A stretch of 64,000 bases of DNA from Clostridia bacterium (GCA_009929615.1 SAAB01000007.1:24082-88081), one strand, 5' to 3'; shown: positions 26,214 through 36,326, counted from the first letter of the stretch. Numbers and translations: made by a program. The notes: generated by a model not told the origin, from the sequence alone.

Positions 26214-27152
26214 ATGCCTATTAAAATACAAAATGATTTGCCAGCTAGAGAGATATTAGAGAGAGAACACATCTTTGTTATGACAGAACGGCGAGCATTA
26301 ACTCAGGATATTCGTCCTTTGCAGATACTTATTTTGAATCTGATGCCGACAAAGATTGAAACAGAAACTCAGATTTTGAGGTCTCTTTCAAACACGCCGC
26401 TGCAGTTAGAAATCGAGTTATTACAGATGGAGAGCCATACGGCAAAGAATATATCCGAGGAGCACATGATTGCTTTTTACCAGACATTTTCCCAGGTTAA
26501 GAACAAATGGTATGATGGTATGATTATTACCGGAGCACCGGTGGAATTGATGGAATTTGAGGATGTTGAATACTGGGATGAACTCTGTCAGGTCATGGAG
26601 TGGTCTAAGACCCACGTACATTCAACCTTCCATATTTGCTGGGGTGCTCAGGCGGCGTTATATTATCATTATGGAATAAAGAAACATATTCTGGATAAGA
26701 AATTATCCGGTGTTTATAAACATTATTTGATTAATGAAAAGTCTCGTTTATTCAGAGGCTTTGATTCAGAGTTTTATGTGCCCCATTCCAGGCATACAAC
26801 TGTCTACCGTGAAGACATTGAAAAGGTTCCGGAATTAAAAATCATGGCTGTTTCTGATGAGGCAGGGGTTTATATTGCGGGAAATGAAAGTGGCTCACAG
26901 TTTTTTGTTATGGGACACTCAGAATATGATATTGATACACTGGCGGGAGAATATTTTCGGGATGTGAATAAGGGAATGAATCCGGAAGTACCTGTGAACT
27001 ATTTTGAAGACGATGATCCGGCGAAGAAACCTATGATGCGTTGGAGAGCCCATGGAGCATGGGTGTATTCCAACTGGTTGAACTATTTTGTATATCAGAC
27101 GACACCATATACGTTGAATGAAGACATTACTACTTTTTCAGATGAGGATTAG
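26214..27152 (+). CDS. metA: Homoserine O-acetyltransferase, MetA type
   Basis: A 312-residue MetA-family enzyme ([34 protein letters not shown], catalytic Cys142 in [10 protein letters not shown], and [13 protein letters not shown] with the active-site His). Residue 111 is Glu ([10 protein letters not shown]); family work shows that Glu at this position favours acetyl-CoA and Gly favours succinyl-CoA, so the enzyme should make O-acetylhomoserine, the first committed step of methionine synthesis. Preceded by CAGGAGGC. Only 3 bp separate it from the ATPase gene. Confidence 0.93.
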   Translation: MPIKIQNDLPAREILEREHIFVMTERRALTQDIRPLQILILNLMPTKIETETQILRSLSNTPLQLEIELLQMESHTAKNISEEHMIAFYQTFSQVKNKWYDGMIITGAPVELMEFEDVEYWDELCQVMEWSKTHVHSTFHICWGAQAALYYHYGIKKHILDKKLSGVYKHYLINEKSRLFRGFDSEFYVPHSRHTTVYREDIEKVPELKIMAVSDEAGVYIAGNESGSQFFVMGHSEYDIDTLAGEYFRDVNKGMNPEVPVNYFEDDDPAKKPMMRWRAHGAWVYSNWLNYFVYQTTPYTLNEDITTFSDED

Positions 27153-27155
27153 AAT

Positions 27156-29480
27156 ATGGAAGAAAAGGTCTATAATGGCCTGACCAATGCAGAAGTTGAA
27201 AAGCGTATAAAGGAAGGCCAGGTTAATATCTCGGACAATCACATATCGAAAACGACAGCACAGATTGTCCGCTGTCATACTTTAACCTATTTCAACTTTT
27301 TAAACTTGTTTCTCGGAGTGCTTGTTATTATCTCCGGACAGTTTAAGAATCTGACATTTCTCGGTGTTATTCTGTGTAATTCAGTTATCGGAATTATTCA
27401 GGAAATAAAAGTTAAAAAGTTAATAGATAATCTGGCGGTGATTACGGCCAGTAAAGCACGGGCATGCCGTAGCGGTGTATTTAAAGATATCCCGATTGAA
27501 GAGCTGGTTCTGGATGATTTAATCGCAGTGGAGAATGGTAATCAGATTGGTGCAGATTGTGAAGTCCTGGAGTCCGATGGTATTGAAGTCAACGAATCCA
27601 TGATTACAGGTGAGTCTAAGTCTGTTCGAAAAAAAGTTGGAGATACACTGTGGTCCGGAAGCTTCATGGTTGCCGGCAGCGGTAAAGCAAAGGTTATTCA
27701 TGTAGGTAAGGATAATTACGCGACTCAGCTTGCTGACCAGGCGAAGGATAAGAAAAGGGCATCTTCAGAGATGCAGGATTCTATTAAAAAGATTATTAAA
27801 ATTACGGGTACTATTATTATCCCGGTAGGTATTCTTCTTTTTATATCCCAGCGTGGAGCTGAGGGAACAAGCTTTTCCAATGCACTTGTCAGTACCGTTG
27901 CAGGTGTTATTGGAATGATTCCGGAAGGACTGGTGCTTTTGACCAGTGTATCCTTTATCCTCGGTGTAGGACGTCTTGCTAAAAAGCAGGCCCTGGTGCA
28001 GGAGATGGAAGCTATTGAAGCTCTTGCCCGTGTGAATGTGCTCTGTTTGGATAAGACGGGAACCATTACAACAGGGGCCTTAGAGGTTGTTGAACTGGTG
28101 CCTTTTGAGGAAGATGTTCAGCGAATGACGGTGGTAATGAATGAAATTTCCTTTGCTTTTGATGATGTAAATGCAACACAGGATGCATTGATGTCCTACT
28201 TTAAGAAAGCCACCGATTGGAAGATTAAGGATAAAATTCCTTTTTCTTCAGAGCGTAAGTATCGTGCGATTTCTTTTGAGGGTGAAGGTGATTATGTTCT
28301 TGGTGCACCTGAATTTTTGGTAAAGGATAATGAGGCCTTAAGTGAGAAAGTTGACGCCTATTCCAGAGACGGTATGCGTGTGTTGCTTCTTGGAAAATGC
28401 AGTGCCTTGAATATGGATGATATGTCTGTGGGCACAGTGACGCCTTCGGGATTGATTGTTATTTCGGATTGTATTCGTCCGGAAGCCCATGATACTTTTG
28501 CTTATTTTGCGAGTCAGAATGTTAATATCAAAGTTATATCCGGAGATAATCCGGTAACGGTTTCAAATATTGCCGTGAAGGCAGGACTTGTTGGTGGAGA
28601 AAAATATATTGATGCCAATACACTGCCGGAGGATTTTGAGGAACTTCGGGAAGTTGTTCCGAATTATACGGTTTACGGACGTGTACGGCCGGAACAGAAA
28701 CAGCGTCTTATTAAGGCCTATCAGGCGAATGGGAATGTTGTCGGTATGGTTGGTGATGGTGTCAATGATGTACTGGCCTTAAAGGATGCCAACTGTGGTA
28801 TTGCCATGGCAGCAGGAAGTGATGCGGCCAAACAGGTAGCTCATATTGTATTGATGGATTCAAATTTTGCAAGTATGGTATCCATTGTGCGGGAAGGCCG
28901 GATGATTATTTCAAACATCGAACGTGTCAGTGCACTTTACTTGACCAAAACCATATATTCGGTTTTACTTTGTGTGATTTTCATTATTTTGGGACGTTCT
29001 TATCCCTTTGTGCCGATTCATTTGAGTCTCATCAGTACGACGGCTATTGGTATCCCAAGCTTCATTTTAACTCTGGAGCAGACGGAAGCGGTAACCAGTA
29101 ATGGCTTCCTTAGAAATGTTCTGAGGATATCTCTGCCGAGCGCTTTGACGATGGTTATTATGATGTTAATAAATCAGGTCGCAGCGGGATTCTTTGGATT
29201 TGATGCGGTGATGCTTTCTACTTATAATATGCTTGTGGCTGGCTTTATCAGCCAGATGGTTGTACTGGAAGTATGTCGTCCGATGAATAAACGCCGACGT
29301 CTGTTATGTGCAGGGGTTGCTGCTATTTTTGTGGCAGGAATTTTCTTCTTCCCGGGATTTTTCAGTATTAGTAACATCCTTAACTGGCGATTGATTTTCA
29401 TTTTACCATTGATGATATTAAGCAGATATTTGATGGGATGGCTGACGAAGTCGGTGAGGATTTTAACAAAACAAAATTAA
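27156..29480 (+). CDS. P-type ATPase, cation-translocating (CtpE/Exp7-like)
   Basis: A 774-residue P-type ATPase: actuator motif MITGESKSV, phosphorylation motif CLDKTGTITTG (Asp near residue 299), MVGDGVNDVLALKDA, PEG motif GMIPEGLVLLTSV and about eight to ten membrane helices, six in the C-terminal third. No N-terminal CxxC heavy-metal domain. Overall it resembles the CtpE/Exp7 branch, linked to Ca2+ or other divalent-ion transport; the ion is not clear from sequence. Cotranscribed with metA, with no obvious metabolic link. Confidence 0.87.
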   Translation: MEEKVYNGLTNAEVEKRIKEGQVNISDNHISKTTAQIVRCHTLTYFNFLNLFLGVLVIISGQFKNLTFLGVILCNSVIGIIQEIKVKKLIDNLAVITASKARACRSGVFKDIPIEELVLDDLIAVENGNQIGADCEVLESDGIEVNESMITGESKSVRKKVGDTLWSGSFMVAGSGKAKVIHVGKDNYATQLADQAKDKKRASSEMQDSIKKIIKITGTIIIPVGILLFISQRGAEGTSFSNALVSTVAGVIGMIPEGLVLLTSVSFILGVGRLAKKQALVQEMEAIEALARVNVLCLDKTGTITTGALEVVELVPFEEDVQRMTVVMNEISFAFDDVNATQDALMSYFKKATDWKIKDKIPFSSERKYRAISFEGEGDYVLGAPEFLVKDNEALSEKVDAYSRDGMRVLLLGKCSALNMDDMSVGTVTPSGLIVISDCIRPEAHDTFAYFASQNVNIKVISGDNPVTVSNIAVKAGLVGGEKYIDANTLPEDFEELREVVPNYTVYGRVRPEQKQRLIKAYQANGNVVGMVGDGVNDVLALKDANCGIAMAAGSDAAKQVAHIVLMDSNFASMVSIVREGRMIISNIERVSALYLTKTIYSVLLCVIFIILGRSYPFVPIHLSLISTTAIGIPSFILTLEQTEAVTSNGFLRNVLRISLPSALTMVIMMLINQVAAGFFGFDAVMLSTYNMLVAGFISQMVVLEVCRPMNKRRRLLCAGVAAIFVAGIFFFPGFFSISNILNWRLIFILPLMILSRYLMGWLTKSVRILTKQN

Positions 29481-29511
29481 ATAAGATTTGGTGCGAAAGG
29501 GGCCCGTTATT

Positions 29512-30384
29512 TTGAATAAGATTGGAAGAAATGATTTATGTTGGTGTGGCAGTGGAAAAAAATATAAGAAGTGCCACAGCGATTTTGACAGTAGGATAGA
29601 ATTTTTTGAACATGAAGGAAAAACGGTCCCGACGAGAGAACTTATAAAAAATGAGGAACAGATTCAGGCCATCCGGGAGAGTGGCAAGATTAATATTGCT
29701 GTTCTGGATTATGTGGCTGAACATATTAAGGCAGGCGTTACTACGGAAGAGATTAATCAGTGGGTGCATAATGAGACCATAAGCCGGGGAGCGATTCCGG
29801 CACCACTGGATTACGAAGGATTTCCAAAAAGCGTATGCACATCTGTGAATAATGAAGTTTGCCATGGTATTCCATCAGAAGAGGTTGTTCTCAAAGATGG
29901 TGATATTATTAATGTGGATGTATCAACGATTTATAAGGGCTATTTTTCCGATTCCTCCAGAATGTTCTGCATTGGAGATGTATCCGAAGAGAAAAAGCGT
30001 CTTGTAGAGGTTACAAAAAAGAGTCTTGAAATTGGATTGGAATATGTAAAGCCTTGGGGACTTTTAGGTGATATGGGACATGCCATTCATGAATTTGCTG
30101 TTCAGAACGGTTATACGGTTGTTCGGGAAATTGGCGGCCATGGCGTTGGTATAGAATTTCATGAAGACCCATGGGTAAGTTATGTATCTGAACCGAATAC
30201 CGGAATGCTCATGGTTCCGGGGATGATGTTTACTATTGAACCGATGATTAATATGGGAACCGATGAAATTTTTATAGATGAAGAAAATGGATGGACTGTT
30301 TATACGGCAGATGAAGAACCTTCTGCTCAGTGGGAGATTCAGGTTCTTGTCACCAATGATGGTTATGAAATAATTGCATATTAA
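29512..30384 (+). CDS. map: Methionine aminopeptidase with N-terminal SEC-C zinc motif
   Basis: A 290-residue type I methionine aminopeptidase. Residues 1-20 form a SEC-C motif (IGRNDLCWCGSGKKYKKCH), often involved in ribosome contact. The pita-bread domain has H in VCHGIP, two Asp metal ligands in INVDVSTIYKGYFSDSSR, GHGVGIEFHEDPWV, and Glu ligands in MFTIEPMIN and QWEIQVLV. It removes initiator Met. TTG 29512 is chosen: GAAAGGGG stands 10 bp before it and the SEC-C sequence starts there; a TTG at 29488 lies ahead of that site. Confidence 0.93.
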   Translation: MNKIGRNDLCWCGSGKKYKKCHSDFDSRIEFFEHEGKTVPTRELIKNEEQIQAIRESGKINIAVLDYVAEHIKAGVTTEEINQWVHNETISRGAIPAPLDYEGFPKSVCTSVNNEVCHGIPSEEVVLKDGDIINVDVSTIYKGYFSDSSRMFCIGDVSEEKKRLVEVTKKSLEIGLEYVKPWGLLGDMGHAIHEFAVQNGYTVVREIGGHGVGIEFHEDPWVSYVSEPNTGMLMVPGMMFTIEPMINMGTDEIFIDEENGWTVYTADEEPSAQWEIQVLVTNDGYEIIAY

Positions 30385-30395
30385 GTTATGATAAA

Positions 30396-30435
30396 GAAAG
30401 GTCTGGATTTTTTTTCCAGGCCTTTCTCATTTTTT
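30396..30435 (+). terminator. Terminator between map and the minus-strand gene
   Basis: Stem GAAAGGTCTGGA / TCCAGGCCTTTC with a T-rich loop, then TCATTTTTT. Confidence 0.8.
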
Positions 30436-31687
30436 ACGGATTCAATTCGGCGATTCGTGTGACAGCAACATAGATTTCACTGATTTTATACCAAGTCGGA
30501 TAATCGACAACACCTGTTACGGGAAGACCAAAAACCCGCTGGAAATCTTCAACAGCCTGGCGGGTGCCTTCGCCATAGATACCATCTGCGGTGACCGAAG
30601 GGAGAGCAGGATAGGTTCTGGAAATCCGGTTTAACTGCTCTTGCATCTGGCGAACTTTGGCACCGGTGGAGCCAAGGGTTAAATCTGCACCGGGCCATGA
30701 AGCGGGAATACCGCTGATTTGCTCGGCGGAGTTGATATACATATCACTTCCGTAATAATTGCGGATAATCTCAATAGGGGTATAGCCCTGGTCACCAAGA
30801 TACTTCGAACCCCACTGGGACATCCAGTTTGGGCAGCTCACCCGGCGACCGTCACAGTATTGGGTTAGAATAGGCTGACGGACATTAGGGCGGGACAGGT
30901 AGTTGGCAAAAATCGTATCCACGGTCCGGGATATATTATCGTAAATATTACGGCCATAGACAAAGTAATGATCGTAGGCAGTAGAGGAAGTAATGGTAAA
31001 ATCATAGCCCTGATTTCGGTACCATTCGGTATATACCCGGTTCAGGGTAAAAGAAATGATGGCAAGAATGTTAGCAATAATCGTGGATTCAGGCCAGGTG
31101 GCATAGATTTCACTGGAAGCTACATTTTTAATATAATCCCGATAGGGTACATAATAATTGGGAGCACTGTTATCTGTCGGCGGTCCGGCGTGGACAATGA
31201 CTGTTTCCGGAACAACGACACGGCTTAGTACAATTTCACCGGTTTCCTGCACATCTTTGATTTCAGCTTCGGCAATTTTAGGAGGGTAGAGTTTCCATAG
31301 AGTATGAGCACCGATGACCAGTGGGTTGTAAGCAGGAGCCTGTTCAACAGTTGGAGTCATGCGGATATTGGAGAGGGCAACTTCGCCGGACAGAATCTGA
31401 ACCCCTGAAATCAGAACCTCCTCAAAACCGGGAGCAGTGATTCGCAGATTATATTCCGAGTAGGGCTGGTTGTCTCCCGGCTCCAGGCTGTATTCTACAG
31501 GGGGAGCACCTAAATCAATGGTTTCGGTGTTGCCGCTGTTATCCGTTGTGATTTGTTCCAGAACCTGACTGGGTTCTCCGGTGGAAGAAATTTCAACGGT
31601 TGCATCTTCCACAGGGACATTGCCTTCAGCAGAGACAGCAGATACACGAAGCTGGCCATTGTCAATGAATGAATTTGTTTCTGGCAT
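30434..31687 (-). CDS. SpoIID-like protein with peptidoglycan-binding domain
   Basis: A 417-residue protein with three parts: an N-terminal beta-sandwich like carboxypeptidase-regulatory domains (LRVSAVSAEGNVPVEDATVEI), a central region like SpoIID/LytB (VASSEIYATWPESTIIANILAI ... TSSTAYDHYFVYGRNI, then ILTQYCDGRRVSCPNWMSQWG), and a C-terminal PG_binding_1 repeat (GSTGAKVRQMQEQLNRI ... VTADGIYGEGTRQAVEDFQ). No signal peptide is visible, so if it acts on spore cortex it would be mother-cell cytosolic or exported unusually. ATG 31687 is preferred, 7 bp behind AGGA, over ATG 31693. Function uncertain. Confidence 0.75.
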   Translation of the reverse strand: MPETNSFIDNGQLRVSAVSAEGNVPVEDATVEISSTGEPSQVLEQITTDNSGNTETIDLGAPPVEYSLEPGDNQPYSEYNLRITAPGFEEVLISGVQILSGEVALSNIRMTPTVEQAPAYNPLVIGAHTLWKLYPPKIAEAEIKDVQETGEIVLSRVVVPETVIVHAGPPTDNSAPNYYVPYRDYIKNVASSEIYATWPESTIIANILAIISFTLNRVYTEWYRNQGYDFTITSSTAYDHYFVYGRNIYDNISRTVDTIFANYLSRPNVRQPILTQYCDGRRVSCPNWMSQWGSKYLGDQGYTPIEIIRNYYGSDMYINSAEQISGIPASWPGADLTLGSTGAKVRQMQEQLNRISRTYPALPSVTADGIYGEGTRQAVEDFQRVFGLPVTGVVDYPTWYKISEIYVAVTRIAELNP

Positions 31688-31803
31688 AAGCATTTCCTGA
31701 TTTTGTTTTGTATAATATATGCAAAAGAAGGAAAAATGATAAATGAAACTTCACAAATAATTACTAAAAATGAAATCTGAAATGAAAAATTTGTGAGAAA
31801 AGG

Positions 31804-31832
31804 TTGTTTTTATGAAAATCATGTGGTATAAT
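31804..31832 (+). promoter_or_regulatory. carAB promoter
   Basis: TTGTTT (31804-31809), 17 bp, TATAAT (31827-31832). Leader of about 150 nt to the ATG at 31991. Confidence 0.7.
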
Positions 31833-31873
31833 TTTGAAAGTTTAGATAGTAGGCGAATAGGAAGAAAAAGACG

Positions 31874-31908
31874 TTCGGAATAAAATTCACGAATCACTCT
31901 TTTTTTTT
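31874..31908 (+). promoter_or_regulatory. Hairpin and T-tract in the carAB leader, possible attenuator
   Basis: TTCGGAAT-AAA-ATTC(A)CGAA makes an 8-bp stem with one bulged A, and T9 begins six bases after it (31900-31908). It could end transcription before carA under some condition, but the gap between stem and T-tract is larger than usual, so this is weak. Confidence 0.3.
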
Positions 31909-31990
31909 GGAAAAAATGTATAAAAAGCTTATATTTATGCAAATAACGACGCAAATGTGAATAATTATAAAGGAAGGTACAGGTGATATA

Positions 31991-33070
31991 ATGAAAGCAT
32001 TCTTGATTCTAGCCGATGGAACAGTCTTCGAGGGCACAAGTATTGGCTCGCAAAAGGAGATAATTAGTGAAATCGTTTTTAACACGTCAATGACTGGATA
32101 TTTAGAAATTCTTACAGATCCATCCTACGCCGGGGAAGCCGTTGTCATGACATATCCAATAATTGGAAATTATGGAATATGTTTTGATGATATGGAAGAT
32201 GACAAACCCTGGCCGGATGGATTTATTGTTAGAGAGCTTGCAACAGCTCCAAGTAATTTCAGAAATCAGTGTGGTTTGGCTGAATATTTGAAAGAACATG
32301 ATATTTCCGGAATTGAGGGTATTGACACACGAGCACTGACGAAGATTCTCAGAACACAGGGTACCATGAACGGAATGATTACTACGAATGAGAATTTTAA
32401 ATTAGACGAGGTGCTTCCAAAGATTCAGGCTTTTAAAGCAGAAGATGTTGTTAAGAAAGTGACCTGTACCGAAAAAGAACATTTTTCTGATGGAAAGTAC
32501 AAAGTTGCATTGATGGATTTTGGCGCAAAACGCAACATTGCCAGAGAACTGGCAAAGCGCGGCTGTGAAGTAACAATTTATCCAGCCTATACATCAGCAG
32601 AAGAAATTATGGAAGGCAATCCGGATGGTGTTATGTTATCAAACGGCCCCGGAGATCCAAAAGACTGTATGCCAATTGTTGCTGAGATTAAAAAACTCTT
32701 TGATGCAGACATCCCTATGTTTGGTATTTGTCTGGGACATCAGCTGCTGGCTCTGGCTAATGGAGCGTATACCCGTAAGATGAAATGGGGACACAGAGGT
32801 GCAAATCATCCAGTAAAAGATTTAAACACAGGAAGAGTATATATTTCTACTCAGAATCATGGATATGTTGTTTCTTCAAAATCCGTTCCGGAAAATGTTG
32901 CAGAAGTAAGTTTCCGAAATGCCAATGATACAACGATGGAAGGTCTTCACTATCTTGGAAGAAACGCATTTACTGTGCAGTTCCATCCGGAAGCATGTGG
33001 TGGACCACAGGATACAGGATTCCTCTTTGACAAGTTTATTAATATGATGGAGGTTGCAAAAGATGCCTAA
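31991..33070 (+). CDS. carA: Carbamoyl-phosphate synthase small (glutaminase) subunit
   Basis: A 359-residue CarA: N-terminal domain (ADGTVFEGTSIG ... NTSMTGYLEILTDPSYAG), then a class I glutamine amidotransferase with Cys247 in FGICLGHQ and the His/Glu pair in VQFHPEA. It releases ammonia from glutamine and passes it through the tunnel to CarB for carbamoyl phosphate (arginine and pyrimidine synthesis). RBS GGAAGG lies well upstream with GTGATATA next to the ATG. It overlaps carB by eight bases. Confidence 0.97.
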   Translation: MKAFLILADGTVFEGTSIGSQKEIISEIVFNTSMTGYLEILTDPSYAGEAVVMTYPIIGNYGICFDDMEDDKPWPDGFIVRELATAPSNFRNQCGLAEYLKEHDISGIEGIDTRALTKILRTQGTMNGMITTNENFKLDEVLPKIQAFKAEDVVKKVTCTEKEHFSDGKYKVALMDFGAKRNIARELAKRGCEVTIYPAYTSAEEIMEGNPDGVMLSNGPGDPKDCMPIVAEIKKLFDADIPMFGICLGHQLLALANGAYTRKMKWGHRGANHPVKDLNTGRVYISTQNHGYVVSSKSVPENVAEVSFRNANDTTMEGLHYLGRNAFTVQFHPEACGGPQDTGFLFDKFINMMEVAKDA

Positions 33071-36000
33071 GAAAAATAACATTAAAAAAGTATTAGTTAT
33101 TGGCTCCGGTCCAATTATTATCGGCCAGGCCGCAGAATTTGATTATGCAGGTACTCAGGCATGCCGTTCTTTGAAAGAAGAAGGAATTGAAGTTGTTCTT
33201 GTTAACTCCAATCCGGCAACCATCATGACAGATAAGAATATCGCAGATGAAGTTTATATTGAGCCATTAAATATAGAAGTACTTAAAAAAATCATTGAAA
33301 AAGAAGAGCCAGACAGTATTCTTCCAACTTTAGGCGGACAGGCAGCATTGAATATTGCCATGGAATTGGATGAATCCGGATTTTTAGCAGAAAAACAGGT
33401 ACAGATGATTGGTACAACTTCTGCGACGATTCGTAAAGCAGAAGACCGTTTGGAATTCAAAGAAACAATGGAAAAAATTAATGAACCTTGTGCAGCCAGT
33501 GAGGTTTGTACTACATTAAAGGGATGTATTGATTTTGCCGACAGTATCGGTTATCCGGTCGTTATTCGTCCGGCTTACACATTAGGTGGAAGCGGTGGTG
33601 GAATTGCCCATAACCTGGAAGAACTTAAGAAAATCGCCAGCAATGGTCTGCGTCTCAGCCGTGTTGGACAGGTTCTCGTTGAACGTTATATCGGTGGATG
33701 GAAAGAAATCGAATACGAAGTAATGCGAGACAGCTATGGCAACTGTATTACCGTATGTAATATGGAAAATATTGACCCGGTTGGTGTTCATACCGGAGAT
33801 AGTATCGTAGTTGCACCTTCCCAGACACTGGCAGATAAAGAGTATCAGATGCTGAGAACCTCTGCTCTTAAAATCATCACAGAGCTTGGGATTACCGGTG
33901 GATGTAACGTACAGTATGCTTTGAATCCAAACAGCTTTGAATACTGTGTTATCGAAGTAAATCCTCGAGTAAGCCGTTCATCTGCATTAGCTTCCAAGGC
34001 AACAGGTTATCCGATTGCTAAAGTTGCTGCAAAGATTGCGCTTGGCTATGCCCTGGATGAAATCAAAAATGCGATTACAGGAAAGACTTATGCAAGTTTT
34101 GAACCGGCTTTGGATTATGTTGTTGTTAAGATTCCGAAGTGGCCATTTGATAAATTCGTCAGTGCAAAACGTACACTGACAACACAGATGAAAGCTACCG
34201 GAGAGGTTATGAGTATCTGTCAGAACTTTGAAGGCGCTTTGATGAAAGCACTTCGTTCTCTGGAACAGAATATTTACAGTCTGGACTATGGTAACTTTGG
34301 TGAACTCAGTGATATTGAACTGGAAGAAAGCCTTCACTTCATTGATGACCACCGTCTCTTCTATATTGCAGAAGCTTTTAGACGTGGTTACGATATTGAA
34401 AAAATTTACGCTATCAATAAAATTGATATGTGGTTCCTTGATAAAATCAAAGTTCTTGTTGACATGGAAACACGTCTTAAAAAAGAAGAACTGACTCCGG
34501 AACTTCTTAAAGAAGCAAAACGCTTAGAATTCCCGGATAAAGCGATTGCACTTTTTGTTGGAAAGAGTGAAGCAGAGATTAAAGCAATGCGTATTAAGAA
34601 CAATATCATTGCCGCATTTAAGATGGTAGATACCTGTGCAGCCGAGTTTGAATCTGAAACACCTTATTACTATTCCTGCTTTGGCAGCCAGAATGAGGTA
34701 GACCCGGGCGACAATATGCGTAAAAAAGTCATCGTACTTGGCTCAGGTCCAATCCGTATCGGACAGGGTATTGAATTTGACTATTGTTCCGTACACAGCG
34801 TATGGGCATTGGCAGAATCCGGATATGAAACGATTATTATTAACAACAATCCAGAGACTGTAAGTACTGACTTTGATATTGCGGATAAACTTTACTTTGA
34901 ACCATTGACCCCTGAAGATGTTGAGAATATTGTTCGTTTGGAAAAACCAGATGGTGCAGTGGTACAGTTCGGCGGACAGACAGCCATTAAACTGACAGAA
35001 GCGATTATGCAGATGGGTGTACCGATTCTTGGAACAAGCTCCGATGATGTTGATGCAGCAGAGGATAGAGAGAGATTTGATGAGATTCTGGAACAGTGTC
35101 AGATTCCACGTCCTGCAGGAACAACCGTATTCACTACAGAAGAAGCCCTTACAGCAGCGAATGAATTGGGATATCCAGTACTTGTCAGACCATCCTATGT
35201 GCTTGGTGGACAGGGTATGCAGATTGCTGTGAACGATGGCGATATCGTAGAATTTATGGAAATCATCAACCGTGATGTTCAGGAACATCCGATTCTTGTA
35301 GATAAATATCTGGTTGGTAAAGAAGTAGAAGTTGATGGTGTCTGCGATGGACAGGATATTCTGATTCCCGGTATCATGGAACATATTGAACGTGCAGGCG
35401 TTCATTCCGGCGACAGTATTTCCGTTTATCCGGCACAGAGCCTGAGCGATGAAATTATTGAAAAACTTGAAGATTACACAGGACGTCTGGCAAGAGCCCT
35501 TCATGTTCTTGGACTTTTGAACATTCAGTTTATTGTTCATGACAACGAAGTTTATGTTATTGAGGTAAATCCTCGTTCCAGCCGTACAGTTCCTTATATC
35601 AGTAAGGTAACAGGTATTCCGATTGTCGATATTGCTTCCAAGGTTATTGTAGGAAAGACAATCAAAGAGTTAGGATATGAACCGGGACTCCAGAAGAAAT
35701 CCGAGTATATTGCAATTAAGCAGCCGGTATTCTCCTTTGAAAAACTCCGTGGAGCAGAAATCAGCCTTGGACCTGAGATGAAATCCACAGGTGAAGTTCT
35801 TGGTATTGCTAAGGATTTCCATGAAGCTTTATACAAATCCTTCCTTGGTGCAGGCATCAACCTGCCACGGACAAAGAAGATGATTTGTACTGTAAAGGAT
35901 GCGGATAAACAGGAACTTATTCCAATTGCAAAGAGATTCTATGACTTGGGATATGAAATTTTTGCAACCCGCAGTACAGCTGCTGTGCTGAATGAAAACG

Positions 36001-36263
36001 GCATGAAAGCAACAAGAATTAATAAAATAAATGATGGTTCTCCGAATGTGCTTGATTTGATTCTTGCCGGAGAAGTGGACCTGGTTATCGACACACCAAC
36101 CCAGGGTCGTGATAAATCCAGAGATGGATTCCTTATCCGTCGAAATGCCATTGAAACAGGTGTAACCTGTCTGACTTCTCTGGATACAGCCAAGGCATTG
36201 ATTAACAGCCTTGAAAATTCCAGCTTAAGCGATTTATCAGTGGTAGATATTGCAGGAATTTAA
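33063..36263 (+). CDS. carB: Carbamoyl-phosphate synthase large subunit
   Basis: A 1066-residue CarB with the internal duplication typical of the family: first ATP-grasp half (VLVIGSGPIIIGQAAEFDY, NPATIMTDKNIAD, GWKEIEYEVMRD), an oligomerisation region, the second half (VIVLGSGPIRIGQGIEFDY, NPETVSTDFDIAD) and a C-terminal MGS-like allosteric domain (RFYDLGYEIFATRSTAAVL). The ATG at 33063 has GGAGG nine bases before it, inside carA; TTG 33054 is less good. Makes carbamoyl phosphate from bicarbonate, ATP and ammonia delivered by CarA. Confidence 0.97.
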   Translation: MPKKNNIKKVLVIGSGPIIIGQAAEFDYAGTQACRSLKEEGIEVVLVNSNPATIMTDKNIADEVYIEPLNIEVLKKIIEKEEPDSILPTLGGQAALNIAMELDESGFLAEKQVQMIGTTSATIRKAEDRLEFKETMEKINEPCAASEVCTTLKGCIDFADSIGYPVVIRPAYTLGGSGGGIAHNLEELKKIASNGLRLSRVGQVLVERYIGGWKEIEYEVMRDSYGNCITVCNMENIDPVGVHTGDSIVVAPSQTLADKEYQMLRTSALKIITELGITGGCNVQYALNPNSFEYCVIEVNPRVSRSSALASKATGYPIAKVAAKIALGYALDEIKNAITGKTYASFEPALDYVVVKIPKWPFDKFVSAKRTLTTQMKATGEVMSICQNFEGALMKALRSLEQNIYSLDYGNFGELSDIELEESLHFIDDHRLFYIAEAFRRGYDIEKIYAINKIDMWFLDKIKVLVDMETRLKKEELTPELLKEAKRLEFPDKAIALFVGKSEAEIKAMRIKNNIIAAFKMVDTCAAEFESETPYYYSCFGSQNEVDPGDNMRKKVIVLGSGPIRIGQGIEFDYCSVHSVWALAESGYETIIINNNPETVSTDFDIADKLYFEPLTPEDVENIVRLEKPDGAVVQFGGQTAIKLTEAIMQMGVPILGTSSDDVDAAEDRERFDEILEQCQIPRPAGTTVFTTEEALTAANELGYPVLVRPSYVLGGQGMQIAVNDGDIVEFMEIINRDVQEHPILVDKYLVGKEVEVDGVCDGQDILIPGIMEHIERAGVHSGDSISVYPAQSLSDEIIEKLEDYTGRLARALHVLGLLNIQFIVHDNEVYVIEVNPRSSRTVPYISKVTGIPIVDIASKVIVGKTIKELGYEPGLQKKSEYIAIKQPVFSFEKLRGAEISLGPEMKSTGEVLGIAKDFHEALYKSFLGAGINLPRTKKMICTVKDADKQELIPIAKRFYDLGYEIFATRSTAAVLNENGMKATRINKINDGSPNVLDLILAGEVDLVIDTPTQGRDKSRDGFLIRRNAIETGVTCLTSLDTAKALINSLENSSLSDLSVVDIAGI

Positions 36264-36281
36264 TTTCTGAAGGGTAATCTA

Positions 36282-36311
36282 TTGACAAAATATGGGATTT
36301 GCTGATATGAT
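36282..36311 (+). promoter_or_regulatory. glnA promoter
   Basis: TTGACA (36282-36287), 18 bp, TATGAT (36306-36311), 19 bp after the carB stop. Confidence 0.72.
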
Positions 36312-36326
36312 TACCCCAGAAGACAA

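Noticed and set aside
34743..35540. Long minus-strand open frame opposite carB
   Set aside because: It is a shadow of the carB reading frame, with no ribosome site or recognisable domain; carB is clearly the real gene.
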